A DNA stretch of 64,000 nt, taken from the NCBI RefSeq assembly GCF_030272615.1, contig NC_081413.1, forward strand, positions 158,290,849 to 158,354,848, written 5' to 3'. The translations under genes were made by a program, and so were the position numbers. The notes under the pieces were generated by a model, which was not told the origin of the DNA, ran no database searches, and saw only the letters and a list, made by a program, of their open reading frames with translations. Positions within the stretch are counted from its first letter, which is position 1. Every line of letters starts with the position of its first letter. Shown piece after piece: positions 1 to 11,858 of this stretch. The DNA comes from Cryptomeria japonica. Its lineage: Eukaryota > Streptophyta > Pinopsida > Cupressales > Cupressaceae.

Positions 1-728
1 GTTGGTTGTGGTCCACCAACTGTTGTGACGGGATTGAATATGGCCTGGATAAAATTTGTAACATTGTTGGGAGGAAGGGAAGTTTGTGGAATATAAATTT
101 GTGGTTGAATAGAAGGAGGTGGTATAGAAGTTTGTTGGAGAATGGATGAGATCAGATTCGATAGTGGTATGGATGGTAAGGAGGAAGAAGGTGGGATGGA
201 GACCACGGTGGGAGGTACCATGGGTGGAATTGATTGAGCTTGGATGATTGATGGGGCTGCAATTGATTGAGTTTGAATAGTAGGTGCAGCGTTTTGTGTG
301 GGAAGTACCGCGGGTGGCATTGATTGAGCTTGGATGATTGATGGGGCTACAATTGATTGAGTTTGAATAGTAGGTGCAATGCTTTGTGTGGGAGCGAGGT
401 CCCCTTGTGGTTGTTAGGCAAAAGCAGATCTATTAAACTCAAGCGAAAGTTGAGCTCCATTTTCAAGAAGAGCTTTCAGAAGTGCAGTAGGATTGTGTTT
501 AATAAACTTGTCCATCATCTCTTGGTTATAAGAATCTGCTAGGAAAGTTTGCACTTCCGGACAAAGTTCATCTTGGTTAACCATGTCAGATTTTTGGCTT
601 TGATCTTGATTGCTAGGTTGCCCACTTTGTGTATGATCTTGCGTGGGATCTTCATATAGGACATCAATGTCTGGCATGCCATATTGTTGTTTAGCCATCT
701 TTTTCTTTTGGGATCGAGTTGCGACCAT
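1..728 (-). pseudogene. gag: gag N-terminal part, element A
   Basis: This is the capsid-polyprotein start of element A. The ATG at 728 opens with MVATRSQKKKMAK, close to the MPVTRSQKAKSKM start of gag in element C. About 104 codons are open, then one TAA at 414-416 interrupts the frame. The same frame continues past it into a Gln/Ser/Pro/Thr-rich linker containing a 90-bp duplication. The retrotransposon gag core and zinc knuckle would lie beyond base 1. The start was chosen by similarity to element C and because it follows a long non-coding leader. The single stop suggests recent inactivation or a sequencing difference. Confidence 0.6.
216..395 (-). repeat. 90-bp tandem duplication inside gag linker
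   Basis: Two near-identical copies of a 90-bp unit (for example TTGATTGAGCTTGGATGATT at 230 and again 90 bp later). Ninety is a multiple of three, so the duplication keeps frame and adds 30 residues to a low-complexity Ser/Gln/Pro linker of gag. Confidence 0.75.
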
Positions 729-2163
729 ACACGATATTTGTGATGAAAGGACTTAAGAAATTTGTGATGAAAGGACTTAGAAAATTTGAGGATGATTGAT
801 GGAGGAGGTATGGTTTTAGAAGAAACTTGATGACTAGGTTGTCTTTGGTATGAACATGAAGGATCGATTCGAATGGCCAGTTTTATGAAGGGATACGACC
901 ACCCTGATTTGGATGATAGTTGGTGTTTCAAAGGAAAAACTTGAATGTTGATGGAGATGACGGACTCTTAGCTTCTCTCTTAGGCTTATGAAAAATGGGA
1001 CGGACAGAGTTTTGACGCAATTTTGGACTTTGTGTGGGTAATGACTTGGACAATTGTTTATGTCTTGACAAGTGTTTTTGCAAAGTGTTTGGGGATAGTG
1101 ATGTGTTTTTAGTCTTCTCTTGGCAAGTATGTATCAAACAAAGCAAACACAGTGATCAAATGCATATTATATCAAAGAGACTCATGCTCATATACAACAT
1201 TCTTAAGGCTGGCAAGGACAATAGTCATTGAATCCCAATTGGTTTCCCATCTACGTTTACCTAGAGCACACACTTAGATGCTTGACCCCACTGGCTCCCC
1301 TCCACGACACTCACTTCTCGGGGTAGCCAAACATCAATTCCCATGAAAACTCCTAATGGAAAACTTTGTGTCTCTACTAAGGGCCGTAAGAATATGGGCC
1401 GCTTCAGAGGTCCGACATCCTGCACCAATGACTAGAAGGTTTTTGGCCACCATGAACAAGGCGTTTAGTAAGTATTCCCGTTAGGAGCTACCCTTTGAAG
1501 TTGCGCAAGCACAATTGAGGCCTATAGCCCAACGAAGCACCAAGAACTTAGTACTCATGCAAGCGTGATTGAGATCTCTAGGATCATACTAAGCACCCAA
1601 TGTGAGAGTGAACTCTCATATAGCCCCAAACATTAACCCTTTCATAGTCAATGGCCTATTTATTATAGTGAGTTGGGAACCCCAGGTCCGGGTGTACTCA
1701 CTTGGGTTGTTCCCCTCTTACCTTGTTAAAGAGCAAGTTGGGAGGGCAGGCCCGCTAGAGGTAAACACACAATCAAACAAGAAAAGGTTGGAGGGTCTGG
1801 ATTTCTGATCGTCTAGTAAGATGAGAGCATACTTTCCTACCTTTACGCTTTTCTTAAAGACACATAAGACAATGGTTCATTCCATTTAATTAATATCTTG
1901 GTGCCTAATTTAAATAAATGCACAATATTTGGTTGAATCAGCTAGGCAACCTGCAAAACCACTTGATTAGTAGTTTGAAAAATGGAGTCTTCAAAAAGCG
2001 TCCTGCAAAACAACTTGATTAATAGTTTGGAAAAATAGTCTTCAACAAGTGTCCTTGCTATTTTACCTTCTCCTTTGGATTGAGCTTGATGAAGTGAAGG
2101 TGCCCCTTGATAATGCTCCACTTGATGTGCTCCTTTGATTGCTGGATGTGGATGGCTCTCCAA
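729..2163 (-). other. Untranslated leader, element A
   Basis: This 1.4-kb stretch between the LTR and the gag ATG has no sustained reading frame. Around 1250-1740, read on the minus strand, it matches in order parts of the leaders of elements C and D, including a GAGAAGTG..GTCGTGGAGGGGAG segment near 1281-1320 and a GGTGCAGGATGTCGGACCTC-type segment near 1405-1430. This suggests a functional RNA block (packaging, dimerisation or translation), but no function can be assigned from sequence. Confidence 0.5.
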
Positions 2164-3070
2164 TGTTGTGCACAAATGGAATGGATTTGAAAAATGATAA
2201 GAATGAGATGATCAAGTTGCCAAGATGATTTCCTGGGCTCAAAAGGGCAGCATAAACTTACTGGATTTCAAGATGTTTTGAATGAAGGGATGGAGCCCTA
2301 TTTTATAGGAAGAGGAGAGGAAAACAAATGGCTAGGATGAATTCGAGATGAAGGGCTAAGATTTACTTGTGAGCTCACACAAGGTCCAAGAGAGGGTGTG
2401 GAGACCAATAAATATGCCTTAAAGGCATTTCGTATCTCCACACTCCACAAGATGCATTGGAGGAATTAAAAATTCTCCAAAAAAGGATATCATGGGGATT
2501 GGAGGAATAAAAAGGAATTAAAAATTCCTTGGGAGAGGGGATGCCTAGAGGAATGTGTGATTTTGAAAATCTTACATTCACCTAGGAAAAAAGTATTTAA
2601 AGCTAGTGGTTGGATGAAAAGGACAAAGAGTTGACTTTGTGGCTAATCATGATGATTAACCATTAATGACTCATTAGGAGGGGGATTAGAGGAAATGTTA
2701 GGTGGGATTAATGTTTGTAGGAGAATTTGACTAGGAGAGAGAATGAGTGGAGGGAATAAAAAACTAGAAGAATAATGTTAAGTGAGTTTAGGGAGTTTCT
2801 AGAAGAATGAATTAAGAAGATGATTTGTAGGAATCATGTAGGTTAACTAATTAATTGAAATTAATTAGCTAAGAGGAAGATTTGTGAGGATTTGATTTTT
2901 TTAGAAGAATAAAGAAAGGGATTGATTTATTAAATAAATCAATCATATGCTATAGTGACAATATTAATTATATTTAATTAATATTGAGAGGAATTTGAAT
3001 TAACATAATTAATTAATTAATTATGCGAGGAATTAAAAATAAATAAAATAATTATTTTTAAGTGTCTACA
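2164..3070 (-). repeat. 5' LTR of element A
   Basis: On the minus strand it begins TGTAGACACTTAAAAATAA at 3070, matching the TGTAGACAC starts of LTRs in elements C and I, and probably ends ..GTGCACAACA at 2164. The ends are imperfect inverted repeats. A TATA-like box (CCTATAAAATAG, minus) lies near 2297-2310, at a sensible place for an LTR promoter. The second LTR is outside the window, so the inner boundary is inferred from the CA end only. Confidence 0.55.
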
Positions 3071-3969
3071 CCTACTAAGTGCAAAACATGAAAAAGAACA
3101 CTAAGAACACATTTTTTTAGTAGAGAAGGCACTACCCTACCTCTCGAGGGATTTGGAACTAAATTAGAACAATCATGGCACTTTACTATCATCAAATTGG
3201 TCCCAAAGGGGCAAACAAAAAAAAATACAACTGGAATAAGAAATGCAATTGAAATCAAAAGTCTTAATCTATTGACTAACCTAAAAAAAACTAGATGGCC
3301 AAATTAAATAGAGGCCTTATTTTGAGAGCAACTTAAAGAGACTAACTAGCTAACTCAATAGGAATAAGAGTGGAACTGTAGATGCAACTGTCAAAAGCAA
3401 TTAAGAATGCATTTGGAGAGTTCCAGAGTGGTTGAAAAATCTAGATACTTTGATGTGGAATAGGGATTTCCAACTGGCAAATGTAGTGGAACAAAGAATC
3501 TGACTGTCAAGTGTAGTGGAATAGCGGGTTCAATATGAAATGTGAGTGGGGAGAAACCCTAACTCAACTTAGAACTTGCATGATGTGAATGACACTTGGG
3601 AAAGCCAAAGTGTGCCCAAAGTGGAGTTCTAGCTTGAGTCACAACCTTGTTATCATGATTTACAAATCCATCATGAGCTAACTCAAAGATGATCAAATGA
3701 AAAAGATATATTTAAAAATAGAACATATTATTTGATCAACTTATATCAATCATATCCAAAAAGATAAAAATTCACATAAAAACACTACTTCTAAATTCAT
3801 CCATAATTATATCGAATAAGGTTCAAAAGGAAGACTTAGAACATTAGTTTTGAGTGCCAAAATCATTAAAACATTAAGTCAGTATATCAAGTCTATTGTA
3901 AAAGAATAAGATTAAAATGACATCTTTTATGCTCATCATTTCCTCTCCCTCTTTGAGTTGACTATGTCC
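3071..3969. other. No gene seen
   Basis: AT-rich sequence flanking element A. I find no LTR pair, terminal inverted repeat or sustained frame. It may be the 3' non-coding part of whatever element carried the 3970-5969 coding remnant. Confidence 0.4.
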
Positions 3970-5969
3970 TCATGGTTTGGGGTCAGGTATATCCCTGTTC
4001 ATTTGTTCCAACCATAATACCAAGTCAAATATCAATCTTTTGGAATCAGCAAATCCTCTGGGTGTAGCATATCCCTTGTGATGCATAATTATATCTAGCC
4101 ACACATCCAATACATTTTTTGGGATTTGATTAGGAGAATTTAATATTGTAGATGAAATGATAATCAGGGGAGGTATGAACCTCATCCCTATCCAATTGTC
4201 TCTCGCTTAAATTGTATTACAACATTGATGTGTCTCATCCTTCTTATGCTCCAAGTGATGTTATTTGGTGAAATGGGCTCTCTTCTTCTGAGAGGCAGAG
4301 AGATTAAGTTGTACACATCTCTCTACATGCATCCAAAGTCTTGTCAGTTAAATGCCCTTCCATATCTTGGTACCAAGAAATGCTCCTTTGTAGGTTAGGG
4401 ACATAAATAGGAGCAATGTCTCTTACTTTATAAATGATCTAAATTTTCCCTCATAAGTGTGAGTTTCAAGAAGCTCATCTGTCATGGGGAGTCCTAGTCT
4501 ATTTTGTGCCTCCTATTCTCCCTAAGCCTATTAATCCACTCTACTTGATTTTGGAGAAAAGAAACAAAATAACTTATTTGCAATTCTCCAAGATTATGTT
4601 CAATAGAGACTTAGGATTTTGGCCCATAAAAAAACACTTCTAGAATTATTCTCACATTTGATTCTGTATGGTAGGGTAACTATTCATGAATGCCTCTATA
4701 AAATCACCATCATTCTCAAAATCCATTGGCCTCATTAATATTAATTGATTTAATTTCCATTTTAAAAATTATTCTCCAATGAACAAAGAATACATACTTG
4801 AGGGTTTTCTAGTAGACACCAAGGAAAATGCAATGTCAACAACTTCTTCTAGTCTATGCTTAGGCTCTTCCCTATCTTGTCTAGCCTTTTCCAACTCTTT
4901 CCACAGCTAGGCAACTTCATGTTTGTACCTCATAGTTGTGAGAGAAAGATACCATTGTTGTGCTTTTGAAGTTAATTCCTCATTGTCATGAGCTTTTGGG
5001 AGTTGTCTAGGTGCATAGGGAACAATTGTTTTAGCCTTCATCAACTCTTATCTCAATTTTTCATTTTCTTCTCCATTCACAAGGGCTTGTAAATTTTCCT
5101 GGCATAGAGCTTCTTCAGTTTGTGCTAATTGTTTTGACACTTTCCATCTCTAAATTATATTTTTGTCATATTCTCTCTGCCTTAGTATTGACCTTGGTGA
5201 TTTCTTCTTCCTTTTTCTTGAGCACTTCCTCATACAAGACTAGAACTTGAGTTTGTGTTGTTCCCTTTATTTTTCAACCCTAGACATCAACATTCCATAC
5301 TATCTATTTTTCCTCTTCCTTATCCAACCTTTCCTTACTCTTCTTCTCCTTCTCTTCTTCTTGCATTGACTCCTTTCCTTCCCTTCTGGTAATTTTTTTT
5401 GGTGGTGGTGGTGGCGAAGGAGGAGCTGGGTGAGGTGGAGAAGGGTTCAAATTTAGTGGAGAGGAAGGTGGAAATGGGGATGGAGAGGGTTGTTCAAAAG
5501 AAATGCTTCCTATAATTTCAATAATTTCTTCCTCTCTTTCTTCTACTTTTTTATTCTTATTCCTCTCCTACATCTAAAAGGACAAAATCAAATAAATTGG
5601 GTACATCCTGAGAAAGGGAGTCTTTGTGTGATCTGAAAGGGGATTTAGGTGAATGAGGAATAGTATCCTTTTCTAATGGCTCTCCATCAAGGTGAATGGT
5701 AATTAGGGGGTTTCTCAAGGGTTTCATCAACTACAACACTCCCAATAGCTTCTTGTTTTTCAAGGATAAAGATTTCCTTTTTTTAAAATAAATTTCTCTC
5801 TTTACTTTTAGGGTCTTCCTTACAATGCCCTACTTAGCTGGACCCCATTCTTCTTTTTATTCTCATTTTTAATGAAATGATACTTTATTATCAAGCAAAT
5901 TTCAATATGGTAGCTAATTGGCTCACCTCTCATACTATAGGGGAGAGGACCCAGTAGTTGTGCACCCTA
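3970..5969 (-). pseudogene. Decayed proline-rich / coiled-coil protein, probable retrotransposon extra ORF
   Basis: Not a recognised family. Read on the minus strand, 5560-5380 encodes an acidic stretch, then a Pro-rich segment ending in a run of prolines, then a Lys/Glu-rich helix. After one or more frameshifts this continues to about 4800 as heptad-like Glu/Lys/Leu sequence (for example KLAQTEEALCQENLQALVNG), with scattered stops. A separate 71-codon open stretch at 4185-3970 may be its end. Ser/Pro-rich sequence lies upstream at 5700-5560. The Pro-rich then coiled-coil order resembles aORF1 of element E. Its right flank is broken by the solo LTR at 5975. I infer an old cargo ORF of a Tat-like element, now dead. 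Confidence 0.4.
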
Positions 5970-5974
5970 ACTTC

Positions 5975-7113
5975 TGTTGGCAAGAGACATTGTAGCGACG
6001 AATATTCATGCATGGAGATTGCTTAGGTGTTGTCATTGATGGAAAATTAGTCAATAAATCCTATCTGGTGTTTATAGATTGACTTACCAGAAGTCATATT
6101 GTTCATAAGGCATAACTCTGGATGGTGGAACTCAGTATCCGGAAGAGCATGAGATCATTGCACATATCTTGATTTTGGTGGTGTAGTTTTGGTTGCGGTA
6201 TTAGAGACAAATGATTGGATGTTCAAGGAAGCTTACTTTGTATTCTTGATCTCCAGTGTTGATTCATGAGCGAGATCAAAGTCCGGTATCTGGTGATTCT
6301 AGAAGAACATAGTTTTCTTTGTGTTTAATGGTGTAACGTGTGATCTAGAATACGTGGGATGATTTTGGTGATTGGTTTCATGTTCAAGGTGATTGGGCTG
6401 ACTCATATGAAGCTTGATATCATTTTGTTTAGGTCAACATATGCATTTGTGGATATATTGAGTTGACAAGTCACTACACGCTTCATATTTTGTATCTTTG
6501 TGAAGTCGACTTGGTTGAGATCTATTTTGTTGGTGCAGATATATAATGTTGATCCAGATGATCATTTTAGGAAAGGAATATGTGAATGTGGATGTGTGGT
6601 ATGGGAATGAGCATCAAAATGTAGAATTGGTGCTCTGGTAGATGACTGTGTAGCAGAAAAGAGAAGAAATGAAGAATAGCATTTGACAGTCAGATTGTGC
6701 TTAACCAGAACTGATCTTTGGCATTTGTAGATGCTATATTCCAGTTCAGATATTCTAATTACTCATGTATCTCATCTGTAGGATAGTGAGTCCTCCGGGT
6801 TTGTTTCCATCTTATGTAATTGAGAATTGATCTCTAAGCAATATGCCTAAATTCAAGTGCATTCCAGTTTGTAATATTATCATACTCTTGATCAAAATAT
6901 AATAATATTATGGGTACTCAATCCCACCTTGGTTTTTCCCTTTCTGGGTTTCCATGTAAAAATTCCGATGTTATAGCTTTGTAGTTGATTAGTTTATGTT
7001 TCTGCACTTTAGTTTCTTTCTTATGCATCTGATGGTTTAAGAATCAGTTTATCAAATTTGATACTTGCAGAACACTGATTCACCCCCCCTCTCAATGTTC
7101 ATTGATTCCAACA
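5975..7113 (+). repeat. Solo LTR, Ty1/copia-like (B)
   Basis: Starts TGTTGGCAAGAGAC and ends ..ATTGATTCCAACA. It is flanked by a perfect 5-bp TSD, ACTTC, at 5970-5974 and 7114-7118. There is no internal region and no second copy, so this is the product of LTR-LTR recombination. The TTGGTTTTTCCC..GGG segment near 6930-6950 resembles the GGGAAAAACCACRGTGGGA segment (opposite strand) in the LTRs of copia element F, which supports a copia origin. Confidence 0.85.
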
Positions 7114-7118
7114 ACTTC

Positions 7119-7760
7119 ATCGCTTCTTAAAATCCTATGTGGAAATTTCAAATCACTCCCATTTTTTTACAACAACTTACTTAGCAAGTCCCTACTTATA
7201 ACTAAGAATTTAGGGCCACATCATCAAGTATGGTGCCACATCAACATGCTTTTTGCCAAGGTGTCCAAAAAAACCCCTATAAAAAGTGAGGCCAATAGGC
7301 ATACAAAAGAGGCCCCTATACTTGAGCAGCTGATGTGGCATCACATAATTAGTTGTTTTTTACAACTAATGTTACATTTCATAGCAATAACAACTTTAAA
7401 GTTACAACTATTGGTGCAAGGTATTGTAATTATTAATATATAAACACACAAAAATTGATATTTTATGTTTCAAACAATAATTTTTTTTGTACTATTTTTT
7501 GAGCAAAAAGTATCAACAATCCTCACAACAATTCATACATGCTCAACTATTGGTATTCTTCCCCTACCTCATTTCCATAATGGTTATTTGTGTGAACTTA
7601 AATGTAAAAAGATTGATCATTACTTTAAATTGAGTATTTCCATGTTGAATGTGGGTAATCATGTGTAGTTTGTGCCCTAAAATAGTTCCATACTGATCCT
7701 CGCAAGTGAAAAATTTCATTAGCCACATGATGGTAGTCTTCCATGGTTCTAGCAAGATTT
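7119..7760. other. Unassigned, with MITE-like inverted arms
   Basis: No convincing gene. GCCACATCATCAAGTA at about 7213 recurs in inverted form as TACTTGAGCAGCTGATGTGGC near 7320, and both arms are flanked outward by TTTTACAACAACTTA and its approximate complement GTTGTTTTTTACAACTAA. This could be a short inverted-repeat transposon remnant of roughly 200-230 bp. The termini and TSD are not resolved. Confidence 0.3.
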
Positions 7761-7798
7761 TGTAATGTCCTCACTTTGAAATATAATTTAATGGTAAA
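7761..7798 (+). repeat. Left fragment of LTR D, split by element C
   Basis: The 38 bp before element C start TGTAATGTCCTCAC, a plausible LTR start, and end in the GTAAA TSD of C. The sequence resumes after C at 26512. No clear TSD was found for D, so its left edge is tentative. Confidence 0.4.
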
Positions 7799-9054
7799 TG
7801 TAGACACCTAAAAATGTCTCATTGATCATGTACTAATTATTCCTCTAATTGATTAAATAATTCTTTAATTCTTTAATTAAGTTAATTAATCTTATTCTTC
7901 TAATTCCATATTTTCTCATCATCTTACTAATTATTCTATTTTTGATTCTATCATCGTTTAATCATTTAAACTATTTTCTAATGATTATTTAAATATCTAT
8001 TATTTAATTAATTGTGATTATTAATCCCTCAATTTAAATAATCTTTATTATTTAAATAAATTCATTTTCAATTTCTATTTCTAATCAATTAACCATTCAA
8101 CCTTTTTTCTAAATATTAATTAAATATTTATTATTTAATTAATTGTGATGTTAATCCTTTAATTTAAATAATCTTTATTATTTAGTTAAATTTAATTTCT
8201 AAATAATTAATTAGTTTCTTTAAATTATTTAATTAACTAATTAATTCTTCTAATTTCATCTAATTTCATTTAATTTCATTAATTCTTCTAATCTCATTTA
8301 CTTTCATAATTCTTCTAATTTCAAATACATGTGCATGATTTCAAAGATCAAATTGAAAACCAAAGTCAAGTTCTAAATATATTCAAATAACAAATTGAAT
8401 TTAAAATAAATTCAATATTTGAATTAAATCTCATGCAAAGATTAAATTAAAAATCAAAGTCAAAGTTCAAGCAAGTGCTAAATTAATTAATTCAATTATC
8501 TTTTCAATTCCTATTTCTATCTTTTAGCTAGTTTTTTCTAAATAAAGCCCTCAATAAGCTTTCAATCCGTTAACTATCTCCTCCTCTTTATTTCCTCCAA
8601 TCGTTCTTTTTCATCTTTCAATCAACTTTTTCTCAATCAATTGACTCATTTAATCTATTCAATTTATTCTGTTCCACCTCCAAATTAGTAGTTCAACTAT
8701 CAATCAACATGTCAGCTCACCTGAGTTCCACCTCTTGATCTCTATGTTCCACCTTTCATTCAATTCTCATCCAATTATCTATAAATTGAGAATTCAATCT
8801 CCATTTTCAACAATCATGAACTTTGAATATTTGTGTCATTTGTAGGTTGCCAACATGATATTTGAGAGCCACCATACCACAAAGAAGACAAGAGCAATGG
8901 AAGCCATGATGCACAATAGGGAGTTTGACATTGTTTAGAATTATTCTATATGCATCTATATTTCATTGAGTCTTGTTTAAATTCTATTAGGATAGGGATT
9001 CATGATTTCCCTTTGATTTCTGATTGATTATATTATGAATTTTAGCATACAACA
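7799..9054 (+). repeat. 5' LTR of element C
   Basis: Begins TGTAGACACCTAAAAATGTC and ends TTTTAGCATACAACA; 1256 bp. It aligns over its whole length with 25227-26506 with scattered substitutions and small indels. A TATA-like ATCTATAAATTGAG lies near 8777-8791 and is kept in both copies, so transcription probably starts shortly after it. Confidence 0.92.
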
Positions 9055-9057
9055 TTT

Positions 9058-9075
9058 TGGTGAACCCAATGTGAA
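9058..9075 (+). other. Primer binding site candidate, element C
   Basis: TGGTGAACCCAATGTGAA begins 3 bp after the 5' LTR end, as expected for a minus-strand primer site (TGG pairs with the CCA tail of a tRNA). I cannot name the tRNA from memory. Confidence 0.55.
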
Positions 9076-9169
9076 CTAACAACAATTTAACCTTCTCTGT
9101 TTTCTGTGTGATTTTGTAGATCGTACGATTTTAAAATTTTTTTTTTGCAGGTTTGTATGGATTGCACAA

Positions 9170-9895
9170 TAGATTTAGAATCACGCAATCACATTTACAC
9201 AATCACGCAATCACATAGATAGGTTCATGCAATCGAGCACACAGGGTCGCACATTCATGCGGAACCCATCATGCAATCGTCTAGATCTTGTCACACAATC
9301 AATCAAATCCTGTTACGCATTCGTTGGCTGGTTTATGCATTCTGTCTTTCTTATTTTTCTCATTAGCTGCACTCTATTCTATCTTGATTCTATAGTAAAT
9401 TTGTTAAATATGAAAATGGTTTATATTTATTACATGCTTTAATTATGACATCTTATGGCACATAAGGTACAATTCAAAATTTCAGGTGCTAGGAGGACGA
9501 AGGAACAAAGAAGACAAGCCAGATGCTATCAGCAAATCCTAAAGGCAGAAAAGAAGATATGAGATCTAGAGGACTAACCAACCATTGACAGATACAATAG
9601 CCTAGTTCTTTCGTATAGAGTAAAATACAATTTTCTTAACATAGAGTGGATGATGAGAGATCTTGCTAGGGCATCACAATCTGTTTTACAGGTTCCAGAT
9701 TAGAATTAGCTTTTTAATTTTATTTTTTTGGTCTATCTGTGTATCACTCATTCACCTAGATAGGATCATGCAATCGTTTTATCAGTATCACACATTCTCT
9801 TTGTCATAATTAAACAATTGCTTTGTCAGAATTACGCAATCGGTCATACAGAATCACACAATCGCTCAGGTATCATTACTCGTTCATTTTTTTTA
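9170..9895 (+). repeat. Degenerate short repeats TCACGCAATCR in leader C
   Basis: Many imperfect copies of an 8-12 bp word (CACGCAATCAC, CATGCAATCG, CACACAATCA, TACGCAATCG, CACAATCGC) are scattered at irregular spacing in 9170-9340 and 9755-9890. Related CpG-bearing short words occur in the PMD introns of elements C and I. The function is unknown. Confidence 0.6.
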
Positions 9896-11165
9896 TTGTT
9901 CAGCTTCTATTTTCTGTATATTTTCTTGGGTTACTGATTATCTATTTGCAGCATGTGGTGAATTTATAGAGGATCAGATTATTACTGAATCATAAACACT
10001 CATGATATCACACTGCAGTTTTGGGCTTAAAATAAACCTGGTTAAAATGGACATGCATGTTATCACACTTTAGTTTTGGGCTTAAAATAAACCTGGTTAA
10101 AATTGACATGCATGTTATCACACTTCATTTTGGTGTTTCAAAATTGACATGCACATGCGTATCTCACACCTAAATTTGGGTTTTAAAATGAACGTGAATC
10201 AGGCTTATCAATAGAATAACTCACACTTCATTTTATTTAAGGGAAATAACTTTTTATCATGTTTGGGGTGGACCTACTGTTGCATCAACTACCTTTCCAG
10301 CCACCTTCGAGGTCTTGGGAGAAAGGGAGAAGGTGATAACAACACCTAATTTTTTCATTTTAGTAGTGAGGGGTATCTTTGACTGGGGATTTCATCACCC
10401 CACATAGGTACTTCAAATTGGGATGCATTGGGGATATCATCTCTCCCAGTGTACTCTTGAACGGGTTTTTCGAGCTGCTATATAAATATAATGGTTAGAC
10501 GGATAGAGTGTTGAGTGAATTCAACATATGTGGGGGCCTTCCTTGCACCGATAAGCTCAACTAAAGTCTTAAGTGGATTGCTCTGAGAATCCATCATTGG
10601 ATCGGGACCCCTCAAAATTTTACAATAAGAACCAACTTAGTAGGCCAAATCCTACATTCAATGATTCCAGGAGTGTGGATCGTACCCCATAGATACCCCT
10701 CATGTACCTTGCATTATGAGATAGAAATTCCTTGGTGATAAGATCTTCAGATCTTTGGGGTAAGAGAGACTGGCATGCTCAAGAAGTGTGTGCCGTGGAG
10801 TGGAGGCAGTGCTACCAGACTCTCTATCTGTTCATCTTGTTTCAGTATTTTGCTGTGGGGACCTCATTGAATGGTGTACACATTCTAGCCTAAGATTGTA
10901 TTATGTGTTTTTATATGTATCGTTCTACTAGACCAGTATTGAGTCAGTATTTGGGCTATTTCAGGCCCTATCTTGTGTATCTTTGAATTCTCAGAGTTGG
11001 TCAGAACACAGTTCAGTTAGCTATACCTACCTTCAAACAACAGTTCTCAAATTTGGAAAACAACAAGCTTATCCTACAAATAGAATTAATGGAAACAAAG
11101 TTCATCTTGAAACATCAGATGGTTCTTCAAACTCAAAATTTTACATACTTGTGACCATAGGTAGT

Positions 11166-11420
11166 CCTTGCATAGTCCTCATTTACATCCTCATTTATGT
11201 CCTTATTTATATCCTCATTTATGTCCTTATTTACGTCCTTATTATCATCCTTAGAAGTTGCATAAGTCCTCATTTACGTCCTTATTATCATCCTTAGAAG
11301 TTGCATAATTCACCATTTACGTCCTTAGAAGTTGCATAAGTCCTTATTATCGTCCTTAGAAGTTGCATAAGTCCTCATATACATCCTTAGATTTGGTCCT
11401 TATTAGACCTCATATACATC
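11166..11420 (+). repeat. Tandem array before gag (TCCTYATTTAYRTCC units)
   Basis: Short units such as TCCTCATTTACA and TCCTTATTTATA run in tandem from about 11166. They pass into longer units containing ATCCTTAGAAGTTGCATAAG that repeat three to four times to about 11380. The array lies 440 bp upstream of the gag ATG. Confidence 0.8.
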
Positions 11421-11858
11421 TGTCTTAGTCCGTCATCATTTGCATAATAATCCTAGAAAGTCATAGCATGCATCTTAATGGGTCTCCTAGGTGATGGTTT
11501 GCTCCCATTCGAGCAACCTAGTCTAGTGCCAAATGGTGGTCAATGAGAAATCATTGACGGTTTAGGCAACTTGGCTTGGCAATTAAAGAGAAACACACCT
11601 CATTATATAGGAGTCAAGTACTAGCTAAATAGAGAGTATAAAATTTCCCGTAGAATCGATAGAGAAATTGCTGCAGAACTTCTAAGAGAAGAGCTTGAAA
11701 AACGCGTTGCAAAAATATCGAAATACTCAACAAGTCTCATGTCAAAATCCTTAATAGAGAGTCTGGTCTAGTGTTACATATTCCATATTTAGGTCTAGAG
11801 TCTTACATTATTGTCGTCTTTCATTAGGTTCTAAACCATCCTCATATAGAAGTCTTAA

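Larger units (their letters stand above)
1..3070 (-). mobile_element. Element A: 5' part of a Ty3/gypsy Tat-like retrotransposon
   Basis: On the minus strand the order is 5' LTR (right), long leader, then a gag start that leaves the window at base 1. The gag start resembles that of element C (both open with a VTRSQK-type motif), and the leader contains a block also present in elements C and D. The rest of the element, including its 3' LTR and TSD partner, is outside the window, so its completeness cannot be judged. The Tat assignment is inferred from the gag start and leader only. Confidence 0.65.
9055..11858 (+). other. Untranslated leader, element C
   Basis: 2.8 kb without a sustained frame. 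It contains clusters of short degenerate repeats near 9170-9340 and 9750-9890, a duplicated stretch of about 60 bp (CACTNNAGTTTTGGGCTTAAAATAAACC.. at 10010 and 10067), and a block at 10340-10830 shared with leaders A and D, including GAAGTGTGTGCCGTGGAGTG near 10783 and GCTATATAAATA near 10480. Another tandem array precedes gag. Confidence 0.6.

Noticed and set aside
11160-11297. Ile/Leu-rich end of the 104-codon plus ORF starting 10983, resembling a membrane segment
   Set aside because: The hydrophobic run comes from the TCCTCATTTAC tandem array in the untranslated leader of element C.
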